64,000 nucleotides of DNA from Pseudomonas sp. 2FG (GTDB lineage Bacteria; Pseudomonadota; Gammaproteobacteria; Pseudomonadales; Pseudomonadaceae). Where the stretch lies: the NCBI RefSeq assembly GCF_005502935.1, contig NZ_SCMP01000016.1, positions 36,634 to 100,633 on the forward strand. Direction: 5' to 3'. A program made the position numbers and the translations under genes. This document shows positions 1 through 8,857 of this stretch, one piece after another; positions within the stretch are counted from its first letter, which is position 1; each line of letters begins with the position of its first letter. The notes under the pieces are model-generated. The model ran no database searches and was not told the origin of the DNA. It saw only the letters and a list, made by a program, of their open reading frames with translations.

Positions 1-105
1 CTGGAAGGCGCTGGGCCGACCGAGGCGCTGCTCGGCATGAGCTTCCTCAATCGCGTGAGTTGGCGCGAGGAGCAGGGCGTGCTGGTGCTGGAGTCCAAGC
101 TCTGA
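1..105 (+). CDS. C-terminal end of a retropepsin-like aspartic protease (partial)
   Basis: Only the last 34 codons are inside the window, ending at TGA 103-105. The visible tail includes the run LLGMSFLNRV followed by a short beta-rich end (VLVLESKL), which is how the clan AA single-domain aspartic proteases of gammaproteobacteria finish (the ALLGMSFL stretch lies after the second flap strand). In Pseudomonas this gene commonly sits just upstream of ribA, as here. The catalytic Asp lies outside the window, so the family call rests on the tail and the neighbour. Confidence 0.6.
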   Translation: MEGAGPTEALLGMSFLNRVSWREEQGVLVLESKL

Positions 106-124
106 GCTAAAAACCGCAAGTTTT

Positions 125-164
125 GATCTTGAACAGGTTCTAAAGATCAAAGGCTTTGATCTTT
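125..164. repeat. Solo MITE end fused to a 10-bp perfect hairpin
   Basis: Bases 129-140 read TTGAACAGGTTC, the same 12 bases that form the right end of the 140-bp element at 11919-12058, but no partner end is nearby. Immediately after, 142-151 (AAAGATCAAA) and 155-164 (TTTGATCTTT) form a perfect 10-bp hairpin with a 3-base loop. The hairpin lies 37 bases after the protease stop and may act as its terminator, although no clear U-run follows. Confidence 0.5.
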
Positions 165-257
165 ATGGCCAGCAATTCAGGCTGACTCGCCGGCGGATGC
201 TGCTGTTACAATGCCGCCCTTGCAAATTTTCCGCCCTCTTATCTACAGGAGCATCCG

Positions 258-878
258 GTGCCTGTCGTCTTCGTCGCCGCCTCCCAGCTGCCTACCCCTT
301 TCGCAGTGTTCACCATGCATGGCTTTCGCGAGGAGGCCACCGGGCGTGAACATGTGGCGCTCACCCTGGGCGATGTGGCGGATGGTGCGCCGGTACTCGG
401 TCGTCTGCACTCCGAGTGCCTGACCGGTGATGCCTTGTTCAGCCTGCGCTGCGATTGCGGCTTTCAGCTGGAGGCCGCGCTGCGCGCCATCGCCAAAGAA
501 GGCCGCGGTGTGCTGCTCTACCTGCGGCAGGAAGGCCGCGGGATTGGCTTGCTGAACAAGATCCGCGCCTATGAGTTGCAGGATGGCGGCGCCGATACCG
601 TCGAGGCCAATGAGCGTCTGGGGTTCGGTGCCGATCAGCGCGACTACGGCATTTGCCTGCCGATGCTCAAGCACTTGGGGATCGGCTCGCTAAAGTTGAT
701 GACCAATAATCCGCGCAAACTGAAGGCGTTGGCCGACATGGGCATTCCGGTCGCCGAACGTATGCCGCTGCAGATCGAGCACAACCCGCACAACAAGCAC
801 TACCTCGCGACCAAGGCCGGCAAGCTCGGCCATCTGCTGGGCAACCAGCACCAAGGCGAGGCCGAGGACAGTCTGTGA
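258..878 (+). CDS. ribA: GTP cyclohydrolase II
   Basis: Converts GTP to 2,5-diamino-6-ribosylamino-4(3H)-pyrimidinone 5'-phosphate, formate and pyrophosphate, the first step of riboflavin synthesis in the cytoplasm. The 206-residue protein is full length. Zinc ligands are Cys54, Cys65 and Cys67 (SECLTGD then RCDCG); RQEGRG lies at 90-95, Tyr105 and Arg128 match the catalytic residues of E. coli RibA in both position and context. The start is GTG 258 with AGGAG at 247-251; a TACAAT -10-like hexamer is at 207-212. The stop overlaps the next gene (GTGA), so the two are probably translationally coupled. Stand-alone RibA, not a RibBA fusion. Confidence 0.96.
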   Translation: MPVVFVAASQLPTPFAVFTMHGFREEATGREHVALTLGDVADGAPVLGRLHSECLTGDALFSLRCDCGFQLEAALRAIAKEGRGVLLYLRQEGRGIGLLNKIRAYELQDGGADTVEANERLGFGADQRDYGICLPMLKHLGIGSLKLMTNNPRKLKALADMGIPVAERMPLQIEHNPHNKHYLATKAGKLGHLLGNQHQGEAEDSL

Positions 879-1291
879 CCCGCAATGCGGTGCGGCGGCG
901 TCTGGCTCTGGTCTGGTGGCGGCAGTTGGCTCTGACCCTGGCGCCGCTGTTGCTTCTCAACCTGTTGTTCGGTGCCGACCAGGCGGTCTCGGTGTTGGCG
1001 ATGCCGTTGTTCATTGCCGGGTTGGCCTCGATGTTCGTCAGCCTGCCGCTGTTCGGCGCCTACAAGCGCGCGCTGATCGCCACCGAAAAGGCCCTCGATA
1101 CGCCAGCCGAGCCGGATGCCTGGCGGGAACTGGCGAATCGGCGGCGCCTGGCGTTTCTCGGCGCCGGGCTGCCGGCCTGGATCGCGGCGCTCGCGGTGTT
1201 CGCCGGGCTGGAGGCGATCCCGCTGATCCTGCTGGCGTTGTCCAGTCTGGTGCTGTTGTACCTCTACCGCATTCCCCGCCAACTCGGCTGA
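875..1291 (+). CDS. Small conserved integral membrane protein, function unknown
   Basis: A 138-residue protein with three or four hydrophobic segments (about 19-35, 38-60 and 94-132) separated by a charged loop ([21 protein letters not shown]). I do not recognise a characterised family. Pseudomonas genomes carry a comparable protein between ribA and the BtuF-like gene. Its GTG start overlaps the ribA stop and its TGA overlaps the next ATG (TGATG), so it sits in the middle of a tightly coupled three-gene transcript. Confidence 0.75.
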   Translation: MTRNAVRRRLALVWWRQLALTLAPLLLLNLLFGADQAVSVLAMPLFIAGLASMFVSLPLFGAYKRALIATEKALDTPAEPDAWRELANRRRLAFLGAGLPAWIAALAVFAGLEAIPLILLALSSLVLLYLYRIPRQLG

Positions 1292-2088
1292 TGCGCCCAC
1301 TACTCGTCTGTCTGCTGCTGGCGCTGGCTTGGCCGGCGGCGGCGTTCGAGCGGGTGGTCAGCCTGGCGCCGTCCCTCAGTGAAATCATGCTGGAGCTGGA
1401 TGCCGCTGGCCTGTTGGTCGGCGTGCTGGATGGCGGTGAGCGTCCGGCCGCGCTGGCGCATCTGCCTTCGGTCGGGCGTTATGGCCAGCTGGAATTGGAA
1501 AGCCTGCTGGCGCTTAAGCCCGATCTGGTGCTGCTCTGGCCCGGCAGCATCAGCGCCAGCCAGCGTGAGCAGCTAAAGCGCTTCGGCATTCCGTTGTATG
1601 AAGCCGAGCCGCACAGCCTGGAGGCGCTCGGCCAGCAAGTGCTCGAACTCGGCCGCCGCCTCAATCGTGCCCAGCGCGCCGAGCAGTTGGCGGCCGACTT
1701 CCAGGCGCGCCTGAGCGAGCTGCGCCGGCGTTATCGGCGCGCAGTGCCGCTGCGGGTGTTCTATCAGATCTGGGACACGCCGCTCTATACCATAGGTAAC
1801 CGGCAGATCATCGGCGATGCGCTGCGGGTCTGCGGCGCCGAGAACCTGTTCGCCGATTTGCCCCTGCCGGCGCCGCAGGTCAGCGTCGAGGCGGTGCTGG
1901 CGCGTGATCCGCAGGTGATTCTGCTCAGCTCGCCGGGCTTGGCTGCCGCCTGGCAAGCCTGGCCGCAACTGACGGCAGTGCAACGCCGGCAAGTCTGGGC
2001 GATTCCGGATAAGGGCCTGGAGCGCCCCAGTTTGCAGATGCTCGGGGCGACCGAGAAGCTCTGCCAACTACTAGCTCGCGCCCCCTAG
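1291..2088 (+). CDS. Periplasmic vitamin B12 binding protein, BtuF-like
   Basis: 265 residues with a signal peptide (about 1-18, ending [13 protein letters not shown]) and the class III helical-backbone binding-protein fold typical of Btu[17 protein letters not shown] at the N-lobe, LKPDLVLLW before the linker helix, and a C-lobe with [20 protein letters not shown]. BtuF delivers cobalamin to the BtuCD importer, which is not encoded in this window. B12 import is relevant here because the ethanolamine ammonia-lyase encoded at 9.5-11.8 kb needs adenosylcobalamin. The start overlaps the preceding stop; the end overlaps the convergent dxs stop by 4 bases. A haem or siderophore binding role cannot be excluded. 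Confidence 0.75.
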   Translation: MRPLLVCLLLALAWPAAAFERVVSLAPSLSEIMLELDAAGLLVGVLDGGERPAALAHLPSVGRYGQLELESLLALKPDLVLLWPGSISASQREQLKRFGIPLYEAEPHSLEALGQQVLELGRRLNRAQRAEQLAADFQARLSELRRRYRRAVPLRVFYQIWDTPLYTIGNRQIIGDALRVCGAENLFADLPLPAPQVSVEAVLARDPQVILLSSPGLAAAWQAWPQLTAVQRRQVWAIPDKGLERPSLQMLGATEKLCQLLARAP

Positions 2089-3992
2089 GCCAGCAGCGCC
2101 AGGCGTGCGCGCACGGACGCTTCGATGCCGGCGGCATCCAGGCCGCACTCGGCGAGCATGGCCGCCGGTTTGGCGTGCTCGACGTAATAGTCGGGCAGAC
2201 CCAGGTGCAGGATCGGCTGCAGCAGGTTCTCACGGGCGAGGAATTCGCTGACGGCCGAGCCGGCACCGCCCATCACCGAGTTCTCTTCGATGGTCACCAG
2301 CAGGTCGTGGCTGGCCGCCAATTGGCGAACCAGCGCCTCGTCCAGTGGTTTGACGAAACGCATGTCGACCACGGTTGCATCCAGGTTCGCGCCGACTACC
2401 AGGGCCTCGGCCAACTGTACGCCGAACACCAGTAGGGCGACTTTCTGGCCTTGGCGGCGAACCAGGCCCTTGCCGATTTCCAGTGGTTCGAGTCCCGGCT
2501 CGATCACGGCATTCGGGCCACTGCCGCGCGGGTAACGCACCGCCGCCGGGCCTTGAAACAGATAACCGGTGGTGAGCATCTTGCGCAGTTCGCTCTCGTC
2601 GCTCGGGGTCATCACCAGGATGCCGGGGATGCAGCGCAGGTAGGAGAGGTCGAAGCTGCCGGCGTGGGTCGGGCCGTCTTCGCCGACCAGGCCGGCGCGG
2701 TCGATGGCGAACAGCACGTCGAGGTGCTGCACCGCCACATCGTGAATCAGTTGGTCATAGCCGCGCTGGAGGAAGGTCGAATAGATCGCCACCACCGGTT
2801 TGGCACCCTCGCAGGCCATGCCGGCGGCGAGGGTGACGGCGTGCTGCTCGGCAATCGCGACGTCGAAGTAGCGCTGCGGGAAGCGCTCACTGAAGGCCAC
2901 CAGATCCGAGCCTTCCTTCATCGCCGGGGTGATGCCGGTGAGGCGCGGGTCGGTCTCGGCCATGTCGCACAGCCATTGGCCGAACACGCTGGAGTACTTC
3001 GGCCCGGCGGCCTGCTTGGGAATTGAGAGGGGGGCGCTGGCCGGGGCGTTGATCGGCTCCAGCTTGGTGATCGCGTGATAGCCGATCGGGTCCAGCTCGG
3101 CCGGGGCGAAGCCTTTGCCCTTCTTGGTGATCACATGGAGGAACTGCGGGCCTTCCAGGTCGCGCATATTGCGCAGCGTGGTGATCAGGGTCGGCAGGTC
3201 GTGGCCGTCGATCGGGCCGATGTAGTTCCAGCCCAATTCCTCGAACAGGGTGCCGGGCACCAGCATGCCCTTGGCGTGCTCTTCGGTCTTGCGGGCGATC
3301 TCCCAGGCGCCGGGCAGGCGTGACAGCACTTTCTTGCTGCCCTCGCGCATGCTCGCGTAGGTGCGGCTGGAGAGGATTTTCGCCAGGTAATTCGACAGGC
3401 CGCCGACGTTGTGCGAGATCGACATGTCGTTGTCGTTGAGCACCACCAGCATGTTGGCTTTGACGTCCGAGGCATGGTTCAGCGCCTCGAAGGCCATGCC
3501 TGCGGTCAGCGCGCCGTCACCGATCACGGCCACCGACTTGCGCTTGCTGCCTTGCAGCTGCGCCGCAATGGCCATGCCCAAGGCGGCGCTGATCGAGGTG
3601 CTGGAGTGACCGACGCCGAAGGTGTCGTACTCGCTCTCGCTGCGCCGAGGGAAGGCGGCGATGCCGTCCTTCTGGCGCAGCGTGGTCATCTGCTGGCGGC
3701 GGCCGGTGAGGATCTTGTGCGGGTAGGCCTGATGGCCGACATCCCACACCAGGCGATCTTCCGGAGTATCGAAGACGTAGTGCAGGGCGATGGTCAGCTC
3801 GACCACGCCGAGGCCGGCACCGAAATGCCCGCCGGTCTGCCCGACCGTGTAGAGCAGGTCTTGGCGCAGTTCATCGGCGAGCGTCTCCAGCTCCGCCTCG
3901 CCCAGGCGACGCAGCCCGGCCGGCGTCTCTGCGCTGTCGAGCAGAGGCGTTGCGGGGCGTTCGCGGGGAATCTCGTGAAACGTCGTGGGCAT
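2085..3992 (-). CDS. dxs: 1-deoxy-D-xylulose-5-phosphate synthase
   Basis: First enzyme of the methylerythritol phosphate pathway: condenses pyruvate and glyceraldehyde-3-phosphate using thiamine diphosphate. The 635-residue length is normal. Visible features are the N-terminal TPP domain ([17 protein letters not shown], then the GDGALTAG...NDNDMSIS cofactor motif), the Pyr domain with the catalytic Glu in AIAEQHAV, and the C-terminal transketolase domain. The start [13 protein letters not shown] matches Pseudomonas Dxs, but no good Shine-Dalgarno precedes it. In other pseudomonads dxs directly follows ispA; here a plus-strand PAP2 gene separates them, so dxs must have its own promoter. Confidence 0.97.
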   Translation of the reverse strand: MPTTFHEIPRERPATPLLDSAETPAGLRRLGEAELETLADELRQDLLYTVGQTGGHFGAGLGVVELTIALHYVFDTPEDRLVWDVGHQAYPHKILTGRRQQMTTLRQKDGIAAFPRRSESEYDTFGVGHSSTSISAALGMAIAAQLQGSKRKSVAVIGDGALTAGMAFEALNHASDVKANMLVVLNDNDMSISHNVGGLSNYLAKILSSRTYASMREGSKKVLSRLPGAWEIARKTEEHAKGMLVPGTLFEELGWNYIGPIDGHDLPTLITTLRNMRDLEGPQFLHVITKKGKGFAPAELDPIGYHAITKLEPINAPASAPLSIPKQAAGPKYSSVFGQWLCDMAETDPRLTGITPAMKEGSDLVAFSERFPQRYFDVAIAEQHAVTLAAGMACEGAKPVVAIYSTFLQRGYDQLIHDVAVQHLDVLFAIDRAGLVGEDGPTHAGSFDLSYLRCIPGILVMTPSDESELRKMLTTGYLFQGPAAVRYPRGSGPNAVIEPGLEPLEIGKGLVRRQGQKVALLVFGVQLAEALVVGANLDATVVDMRFVKPLDEALVRQLAASHDLLVTIEENSVMGGAGSAVSEFLARENLLQPILHLGLPDYYVEHAKPAAMLAECGLDAAGIEASVRARLALLA

Positions 3993-4268
3993 CAGGCAGA
4001 TCGTTATAGGTATAAAAGATGCGGCAGTTTACCTGATGCGCCTTGGCGGCCCAAGCCAAGGTGTCGGTTATGCCGCTGCCCTCGCTTGGGCCGCCGGCGC
4101 CGCGCAGAGGAAGCGTGCTGCTCGGGGCGAATGTTTGGCCACAGGCCGCGCCGATAATGCCGTGTGTGCCTGCCCAGCTTGCAAAGTGGTACGGCGGTGC
4201 ATTAGAAGTGGCGAGCGCTGCCCACCCATAATCCCTAACCAGCGGTTGCAACCGCTTAAGGCCCCGCG
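3993..4268. promoter_or_regulatory. Divergent control region between dxs and the PAP2 gene
   Basis: 276 bases without a gene. On the minus strand a TATAAC-like hexamer lies only about 11-16 bases upstream of the dxs ATG, which would give a very short leader. A perfect 11-bp inverted repeat, GGCGGCCCAAG at 4045-4055 and CTTGGGCCGCC at 4085-4095, could fold in the upstream region. The PAP2 side ends in the palindrome at 4241-4256. No coding potential is evident. Confidence 0.4.
4241..4256. promoter_or_regulatory. Perfect 16-bp palindrome upstream of the PAP2 start
   Basis: AGCGGTTGCAACCGCT is self-complementary over all 16 bases and ends 12 bases before the ATG at 4269, directly abutting the AAGG Shine-Dalgarno (4258-4261). 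It could be an operator or an mRNA hairpin controlling initiation. No matching regulator is adjacent. Confidence 0.4.
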
Positions 4269-5138
4269 ATGCTCGACCTGCTGCACAATCTCGACTGGGT
4301 GTTGCCCCTGCGCAGCGACTGGCTAACGCCGCTGATGCGACTGTTCACGCTGCTTGGCTACGAAAAATTCATCCTGTTCTTTTTGCCCTTGGGCTATTGG
4401 GCCTGGAGCAAGTCGGTGTTTATGCGCTTGTTCGTGCTGGTGGCGATCACGGCGGTATTGAACGCCTACCTGAAGGATCTCTGGCAGGACCCGCGGCCGG
4501 ATCTGGCCTTGCGCATGGATCATGCGGTAGGCGATAGCTTCGGCATGCCCAGCGGCCATGCGCAGATCGCCGTGGTGCTCTGGCTCTGGCTGGCCTATGA
4601 AGTGCGCCGCCCCTGGTTCTGGCTGCTGAGCGGGGTGGTGGTGACGGGGATTATCTTCAGCCGGCTCTATCTCGGCGCCCATGACCTTGAGGACGTACTG
4701 GCGGGTGCGCTGCTTGGCGGCGTGACCCTGCTGCTGTTTGCGCAGGTCAAGAATTGGAGCTGGTGGCGGCAGGCCAATGCACTTTGGCATCTGGCGCTGA
4801 TCACGGTGGTGGCGCTGCTCTGCTCCTTCACCTGGCAGGGTGTGGCGCCGAACTATGTGCCCTTGCTCACGGGTTTGCTGGCCGGGGTGTTGTTCGGTTA
4901 CCGGCAGGTCGGCTTTGCCACGGCAACCCTGTGGTGGAAGCGGGCGTTGGCGGCCGCGTTGGGCGCACTGGCGTTTATCGGCTTGCAGGCGCTGCTCAAA
5001 TGGCTGGGCCCGCAGTTGGCGCTGCAACCGCTGTTCTGGCAGGGCATTCGAGGCCTGACCATGGGGTTGTTCGTGGCGGCGTTGATGCCCTGGTTGTTGC
5101 TCAGGCTGCGGTTGTTGCCGGCGCGCGAAACGCTCTAA
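4269..5138 (+). CDS. PAP2-family membrane phosphatase
   Basis: 289 residues, at least six hydrophobic segments. The three PAP2 signature blocks are intact: K69 with R76-P77 (KDLWQDPRP), PSGH at 94-97, and S131-R132 with H138 and D142 (SRLYLGAHDLED). Family members dephosphorylate lipid phosphates or isoprenoid diphosphates at the cytoplasmic membrane. The gene stands alone on the plus strand between ispA and dxs, two isoprenoid genes that are normally contiguous, which makes an isoprenyl (di)phosphate substrate worth considering; that is inference. The C-terminal 120 residues contain extra membrane segments beyond the minimal PAP2 core. Followed by a strong terminator. Confidence 0.85.
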   Translation: MLDLLHNLDWVLPLRSDWLTPLMRLFTLLGYEKFILFFLPLGYWAWSKSVFMRLFVLVAITAVLNAYLKDLWQDPRPDLALRMDHAVGDSFGMPSGHAQIAVVLWLWLAYEVRRPWFWLLSGVVVTGIIFSRLYLGAHDLEDVLAGALLGGVTLLLFAQVKNWSWWRQANALWHLALITVVALLCSFTWQGVAPNYVPLLTGLLAGVLFGYRQVGFATATLWWKRALAAALGALAFIGLQALLKWLGPQLALQPLFWQGIRGLTMGLFVAALMPWLLLRLRLLPARETL

Positions 5139-5153
5139 GGCAGAGGTCGACAC

Positions 5154-5184
5154 AACAACGCCGGGCAGTGCCCGGCGTTGTTTT
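5154..5184. terminator. Bidirectional terminator between the PAP2 gene and ispA
   Basis: Bases 5154-5167 and 5169-5182 are a 14-bp perfect inverted repeat centred on G5168, followed by TTTT (5181-5184) on the plus strand. It separates two convergent genes whose stops lie at 5138 and 5193. Confidence 0.85.
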
Positions 5185-5192
5185 ATTGCGGC

Positions 5193-6080
5193 TCAGCTGC
5201 GTCGTTCAACTATGTAGCGCGCCAGTTCGCGCAGCGGTTCGGCGGCTTCGTCGAAGGGGCGCAGAGCGTGCAGCGCCTGGTCGCGCAACTCCAGGGCGTA
5301 GGCCTTGGCGGCGTCGAGGCCGAGCAGGGCCGGGTAGGTCGGTTTGTCGCGCGCGATATCGGCGCCTTGGCGTTTGCCCAGGGTGGCGGTATCGCTTTCC
5401 ACGTCGAGGATGTCGTCCTGCACCTGGAACGCCAGGCCGACCGCCTGGGCGTAGCTCTGCAAGGCCTTCAGCGTCCGCTCATCCGCGCGGCCACTGGCCA
5501 GCGCGCCGAGGCGCACGCTGGCCTCGATCAGCGCGCCGGTCTTGTGCCGGTGCATGACTTCCAATGCGTGCCGATCGAGCTTGCGGCCCACCGAGCCGAG
5601 GTCGATGGCTTGGCCGCCGACCATCCCGGCGGGGCCGGCGGCAACGGCCAGGCTGGTGATCATCGTCAGGCGCAGGTCGGCGTCCTGCGGGTTGCGCTGC
5701 GGGTCGGCGAGCACTTCGAAGGCCAGGCTCTGCAGGCCGTCACCGGCGAGGATCGCGCTGGCCTCGTCGAAGGCCTTGTGGGTGGTCGGCTGACCGCGAC
5801 GCAAGTCGTCATCGTCCATCGCCGGCAGGTCGTCATGCACCAGCGAGTAAGCGTGGATCAGCTCGACCGCGCAGGCTGCGGCGTCGGCGCGTCCGATGTC
5901 GCCCTCCAGCGCTTCGCAGGCGGCGTACACCAGTAACGGGCGCACGCGCTTGCCGCCGTTGATCACGCTGTAGCGCATGGCCTGATAGAGCCGCGTCAGT
6001 TCGCTACGCGGGGCCGCGAAGAGGTCTTCCAGCGCCGCGTCGACGCGCATCTGACAGCTTTTCTGGTAGGCCGCGATCAT
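5193..6080 (-). CDS. ispA: Farnesyl diphosphate synthase (short-chain polyprenyl synthase)
   Basis: Makes geranyl and farnesyl diphosphate from dimethylallyl and isopentenyl diphosphate for undecaprenyl phosphate and quinone synthesis. The 295-residue protein has both Asp-rich motifs: DDLPAMD at 83-89 and DDILD at 222-226, plus the GGKRVRP substrate motif at 42-48. The start overlaps the xseB stop by 4 bases (ATGA), so the two genes are co-translated. Confidence 0.96.
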   Translation of the reverse strand: MIAAYQKSCQMRVDAALEDLFAAPRSELTRLYQAMRYSVINGGKRVRPLLVYAACEALEGDIGRADAAACAVELIHAYSLVHDDLPAMDDDDLRRGQPTTHKAFDEASAILAGDGLQSLAFEVLADPQRNPQDADLRLTMITSLAVAAGPAGMVGGQAIDLGSVGRKLDRHALEVMHRHKTGALIEASVRLGALASGRADERTLKALQSYAQAVGLAFQVQDDILDVESDTATLGKRQGADIARDKPTYPALLGLDAAKAYALELRDQALHALRPFDEAAEPLRELARYIVERRS

Positions 6081-6319
6081 GCGGATTGCTCCGCGTCGAA
6101 GGGGGCTTCCTCCAGCTCGCCGTCGCGCTCGAGGAGGATCTGCACCTTCTGCTCGGCTTGGGCGAGCGCCGTTTGGCAGTCACGCGTCAAACGGATGCCT
6201 TGCTCGAAGGCGGCCAGCGAGTCTTCCAGCGACAGCTCGCCGTTTTCCAAGCGCTCGACCAGATTTTGCAGGTCGGCGAGGGATTGTTCGAAATCTAAGG
6301 CGGCTTTTTTGCGGGCCAT
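6077..6319 (-). CDS. xseB: Exodeoxyribonuclease VII small subunit
   Basis: 80 residues, normal for XseB. The helical-hairpin core [21 protein letters not shown] and ...[12 protein letters not shown] is the family signature; XseB binds the long helices of the XseA large subunit to form the single-strand nuclease. I chose the ATG at 6319 (MARKKAAL), the usual Pseudomonas start, over an in-frame TTG two codons upstream. First gene of the xseB-ispA transcript. Confidence 0.95.
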   Translation of the reverse strand: MARKKAALDFEQSLADLQNLVERLENGELSLEDSLAAFEQGIRLTRDCQTALAQAEQKVQILLERDGELEEAPFDAEQSA

Positions 6320-6392
6320 GGGCAACTCGGCGGGGGTATACGGATGCCCGCGACACTAGCAGAGCCATGGGCGCTCGGGCAAATTGCGGGCA

Positions 6393-6420
6393 TAAAAAAG
6401 CCGGCTTGTGGCCGGCCTTT
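6393..6420 (-). terminator. Rho-independent terminator of ppa
   Basis: Read on the minus strand, a GCCGGC / GCCGGC stem extended by A-T pairs (6394-6419) is followed by a run of six T residues. It lies 16 bases after the ppa stop codon. Confidence 0.85.
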
Positions 6421-6436
6421 CGGGGGTGGGTTTGGC

Positions 6437-6964
6437 TTATTTTTGGTAAGCCGCAACCGCCTTAAGAATTTCGGCGCGGGCCGCGTCAGCGTTGCCCCAG
6501 CCTTCGACCTTGACCCATTTGCCTTTCTCGAGATCCTTGTAGTTCTCGAAGAAGTGCTTGATCTGCTCCAGCAGCAGGGCTGGCAGGTCGGTGTATTCCT
6601 GCACGTCTTTGTACAGCACGGACAGCTTATCGTGCGGTACCGCGAGCAGCTTGGCGTCGCCGCCGGCTTCGTCGGTCATGTGCAGGATGCCGACCGGGCG
6701 CGCGCGGATCACCGAGCCTGGGGCCACCGGATACGGGGTCACCACCAGCACGTCGAGGGCGTCGCCATCGTCGGCCAGGGTGTTGGGGATGTAGCCGTAG
6801 TTGGCCGGGTAGAACATCGGCGTGGCCATGAAGCGGTCGACGAACAGGCAATCGCTGTCCTTGTCGATTTCGTACTTGATCGGCGCGTGGTTGGCCGGAA
6901 TCTCGATGGCGACGTAGATGTCGTTCGGCAGATCAAGGCCTGCCGGGATCTTGCTGTAGCTCAT
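6437..6964 (-). CDS. ppa: Inorganic pyrophosphatase, family I
   Basis: Hydrolyses pyrophosphate and pulls biosynthetic reactions forward. The 175-residue protein carries the metal-binding stretch [11 protein letters not shown], in which the consensus Pro of DxDPxD is Ala, as I recall is usual in Pseudomonas, and GYIPNT just before it. The end [10 protein letters not shown]...AAYQK is typical. Monocistronic: its own promoter and leader dyad upstream, terminator downstream. Confidence 0.96.
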   Translation of the reverse strand: MSYSKIPAGLDLPNDIYVAIEIPANHAPIKYEIDKDSDCLFVDRFMATPMFYPANYGYIPNTLADDGDALDVLVVTPYPVAPGSVIRARPVGILHMTDEAGGDAKLLAVPHDKLSVLYKDVQEYTDLPALLLEQIKHFFENYKDLEKGKWVKVEGWGNADAARAEILKAVAAYQK

Positions 6965-6995
6965 GGGTGATGTTCCCTGGGTTGGCCAAACAGGC

Positions 6996-7037
6996 TTTGA
7001 CCTCTGTGGCTCAGGTCAAAAAGTGGGCGCGATTATA
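6996..7037 (-). promoter_or_regulatory. ppa promoter -10 and leader dyad
   Basis: On the minus strand a perfect TATAAT -10 occupies 7037-7032; a -35 is only weakly matched. Between the expected start site near 7025 and the gene lies an 8-bp perfect inverted repeat, TTTGACCT (6996-7003) and AGGTCAAA (7013-7020) with a 9-base spacer. The dyad is in the 5' untranslated region and may be an operator or an RNA hairpin. Confidence 0.55.
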
Positions 7038-7071
7038 GGCATATTCCCCGGCCGTTACCATGTTTGGGCGC

Positions 7072-7890
7072 TTAGCCTTTGGTCGCGTGCGGGTAGCCCG
7101 GTCGGCTGGCCTGCAATAGGCGCAGCCGCGCCAGTGGGTCTTGCCGGTAGAAGGCTTTCAGTTGCGCGTACACCGCGGGGTAAGCGCTTGCCAGCACATC
7201 CGGGGCGCTGAAGAAGTATTCGCTGGTGACGGCGAAGAACTCGGCGGGGTCTTCCGCGGCGTAAGGGTCAATCGGCGTGTCGGCATCCGGATGCCGGTCG
7301 AGGCGGGCATTCAAGTCGTCATAGGCACTCTGCATGGCGCTGGACCAGTCTTCGAGGCGCATATCGCTGTGCAGCGGCGGCAGGCCGTTGGCATCGCCGG
7401 TGAGCATGTCCAGCTTGTGCGCCAGTTCGTGGATCACCAGGTTGTAAGCCTCCCAGCCGCCGCTGCTGAGCACGCCGGGCCAGGCCAGAATCACCGGGCC
7501 GCGCAGCCAGGCTTCGCCGCTGTGTTCGCCCTGCCACTCATGCACCACGCCGCTGGAGTCGCGATGGCGCTGCGGGCTGACGAAGTCGTCCGGGTAGAGC
7601 ACCAGTTCGTGAAAACCCTGGTACCAGTCCAGGTCGGCCAAGTGCAGCAGGGGTAGTTGTGCTTGGGCGGCCAGCAGCAGGCGCCCCTCGGCATCCAACT
7701 CGACGCCGGGCAGCGCGGTCAGGTGCTTGGCATGCAGAAACAGCACGGCACGCTGGCGCAGGCGTTGATCCTCGGCGCCGCTCAGGCCGTCGAGAATCGG
7801 CAGGCGTTGGTGTACGCGGGTCCAGAGGGCGGGATCAAGCGGATGTTTGGCGAGGATGCGGCGGTGGCGCCAGGAGCGGAGAAACCACAT
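7072..7890 (-). CDS. mtfA: MtfA-type zinc peptidase (M90)
   Basis: 272 residues with the HELAHKLD zinc motif at 154-161 (His154, Glu155, His158) and a downstream EDPAEFFAVTSEYFF stretch that supplies the third ligand in this family. In E. coli MtfA sequesters the repressor Mlc and has aminopeptidase activity; whether the Pseudomonas protein has an Mlc partner is unknown to me. The gene follows the DedA gene by 13 bases and is probably co-transcribed with it. Confidence 0.88.
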   Translation of the reverse strand: MWFLRSWRHRRILAKHPLDPALWTRVHQRLPILDGLSGAEDQRLRQRAVLFLHAKHLTALPGVELDAEGRLLLAAQAQLPLLHLADLDWYQGFHELVLYPDDFVSPQRHRDSSGVVHEWQGEHSGEAWLRGPVILAWPGVLSSGGWEAYNLVIHELAHKLDMLTGDANGLPPLHSDMRLEDWSSAMQSAYDDLNARLDRHPDADTPIDPYAAEDPAEFFAVTSEYFFSAPDVLASAYPAVYAQLKAFYRQDPLARLRLLQASRPGYPHATKG

Positions 7891-7903
7891 GGGCGCCGGC
7901 TCG

Positions 7904-8569
7904 TCAGTTGGGTTGCTTGGCGTGGTTGCTGGACGCTGTCGGGTGCAAGCGATGCTTCAGCCAGCCGATCAGCATAGGCAGCAGGGACAGACCGATGATG
8001 GCGATGATCGCCAGCGTGAGGTGCTGCTTGATAAAGGGCACGTTGCCGAAGAAGTAACCGAGCGTGACCAGGCCGCCGACCCAGGCCAGGGTGCCGGCCG
8101 CGCTGAAGGCGAGGAAACGCGGGTAGGGCATCTTGCCAACGCCGGCGACGAAGGGTGCGAAGGTCCGTACTATCGGCAGAAAACGTGCGAGGGTCACGGT
8201 TTTGCCGCCGTGGCGATCGTAGAAGTCGTGGGTGCGTTGCAGGTAGTCGCGGCGGAAGATTTTTGAGTCCGGGTTGCGGAACAAGCGTTCGCCGACGGTG
8301 CGGCCGATCAGGTAGTTGGTGCTGTCGCCGCTGATCGCCGCCAGCATCAGCAGTCCGGCCAGCAAGAGCGGGTCCATGCCGCCGCTAGCGCAGACGGCGC
8401 CGGCGATAAACAGCAGGGAGTCGCCGGGCAGGAAGGGCGTCACCACCAGGCCGGTCTCGCAGAAGATCACCAGAAACAGGATGGCGTAGATCCAGGCGCC
8501 GTAATTCGCGACCAGCAAGTCCAGGTAGACGTCGAGGTGCAGGATAAGGTCAAGCGGGTTGAATTCCAT
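7904..8569 (-). CDS. DedA-family membrane protein
   Basis: 221 residues with the SNARE-associated/DedA fold: FCETGLVVTPFLPGDSLLF near the N-terminus, GDSTNYLIGRTVG, and the conserved ARFLPIVRTFAPFVAGVGKM block. DedA proteins act in lipid carrier translocation (undecaprenyl phosphate or phosphatidylethanolamine) and membrane energetics. I chose ATG 8569 (MEFNPLDL), which matches family N-termini; an in-frame upstream extension lacks family similarity. Confidence 0.9.
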   Translation of the reverse strand: MEFNPLDLILHLDVYLDLLVANYGAWIYAILFLVIFCETGLVVTPFLPGDSLLFIAGAVCASGGMDPLLLAGLLMLAAISGDSTNYLIGRTVGERLFRNPDSKIFRRDYLQRTHDFYDRHGGKTVTLARFLPIVRTFAPFVAGVGKMPYPRFLAFSAAGTLAWVGGLVTLGYFFGNVPFIKQHLTLAIIAIIGLSLLPMLIGWLKHRLHPTASSNHAKQPN

Positions 8570-8857
8570 GTAACGCCTGTTTCGCTGCGCGGGGAGTCGA
8601 TGCACGGGCCTGGAGGGCGCCGGCGCTGAAGTCGGCATTATAAGGGCAAGGGCAAGTCGTGGCGGTTCAGTTTGTTGCAGCGGTTGTCCGAGCTTGCGAC
8701 GAAGGGCTGCTGGCGCGGGCGACGGCTCGCCAAGCGCGGTAGTTCTTAAGCGGCCGGTTAGCCGTACTCACGGCTGGATTAGCGTTTGTGCAGCTGACGC
8801 CGTTCCGCACCAAATGGATGCGTTGGTGCGGCACGGCGAGCCTCTCGGGCTGCCCGC
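8570..8857. other. Gene-free gap with two hairpins
   Basis: 288 bases between the DedA start and the acetyltransferase stop. It holds AGCCGT / ACGGCT (8760-8765 and 8770-8775) and CCGCACCA / TGGTGCGG (8805-8812 and 8824-8831). Neither is followed by a T-run on the minus strand. Possible open frames here have no family resemblance. The DedA promoter must lie in it but I cannot point to it. Confidence 0.35.

Noticed and set aside
258..878. FMN riboswitch control of ribA
   Set aside because: The short upstream region lacks the conserved FMN element; only a -10-like hexamer is seen.
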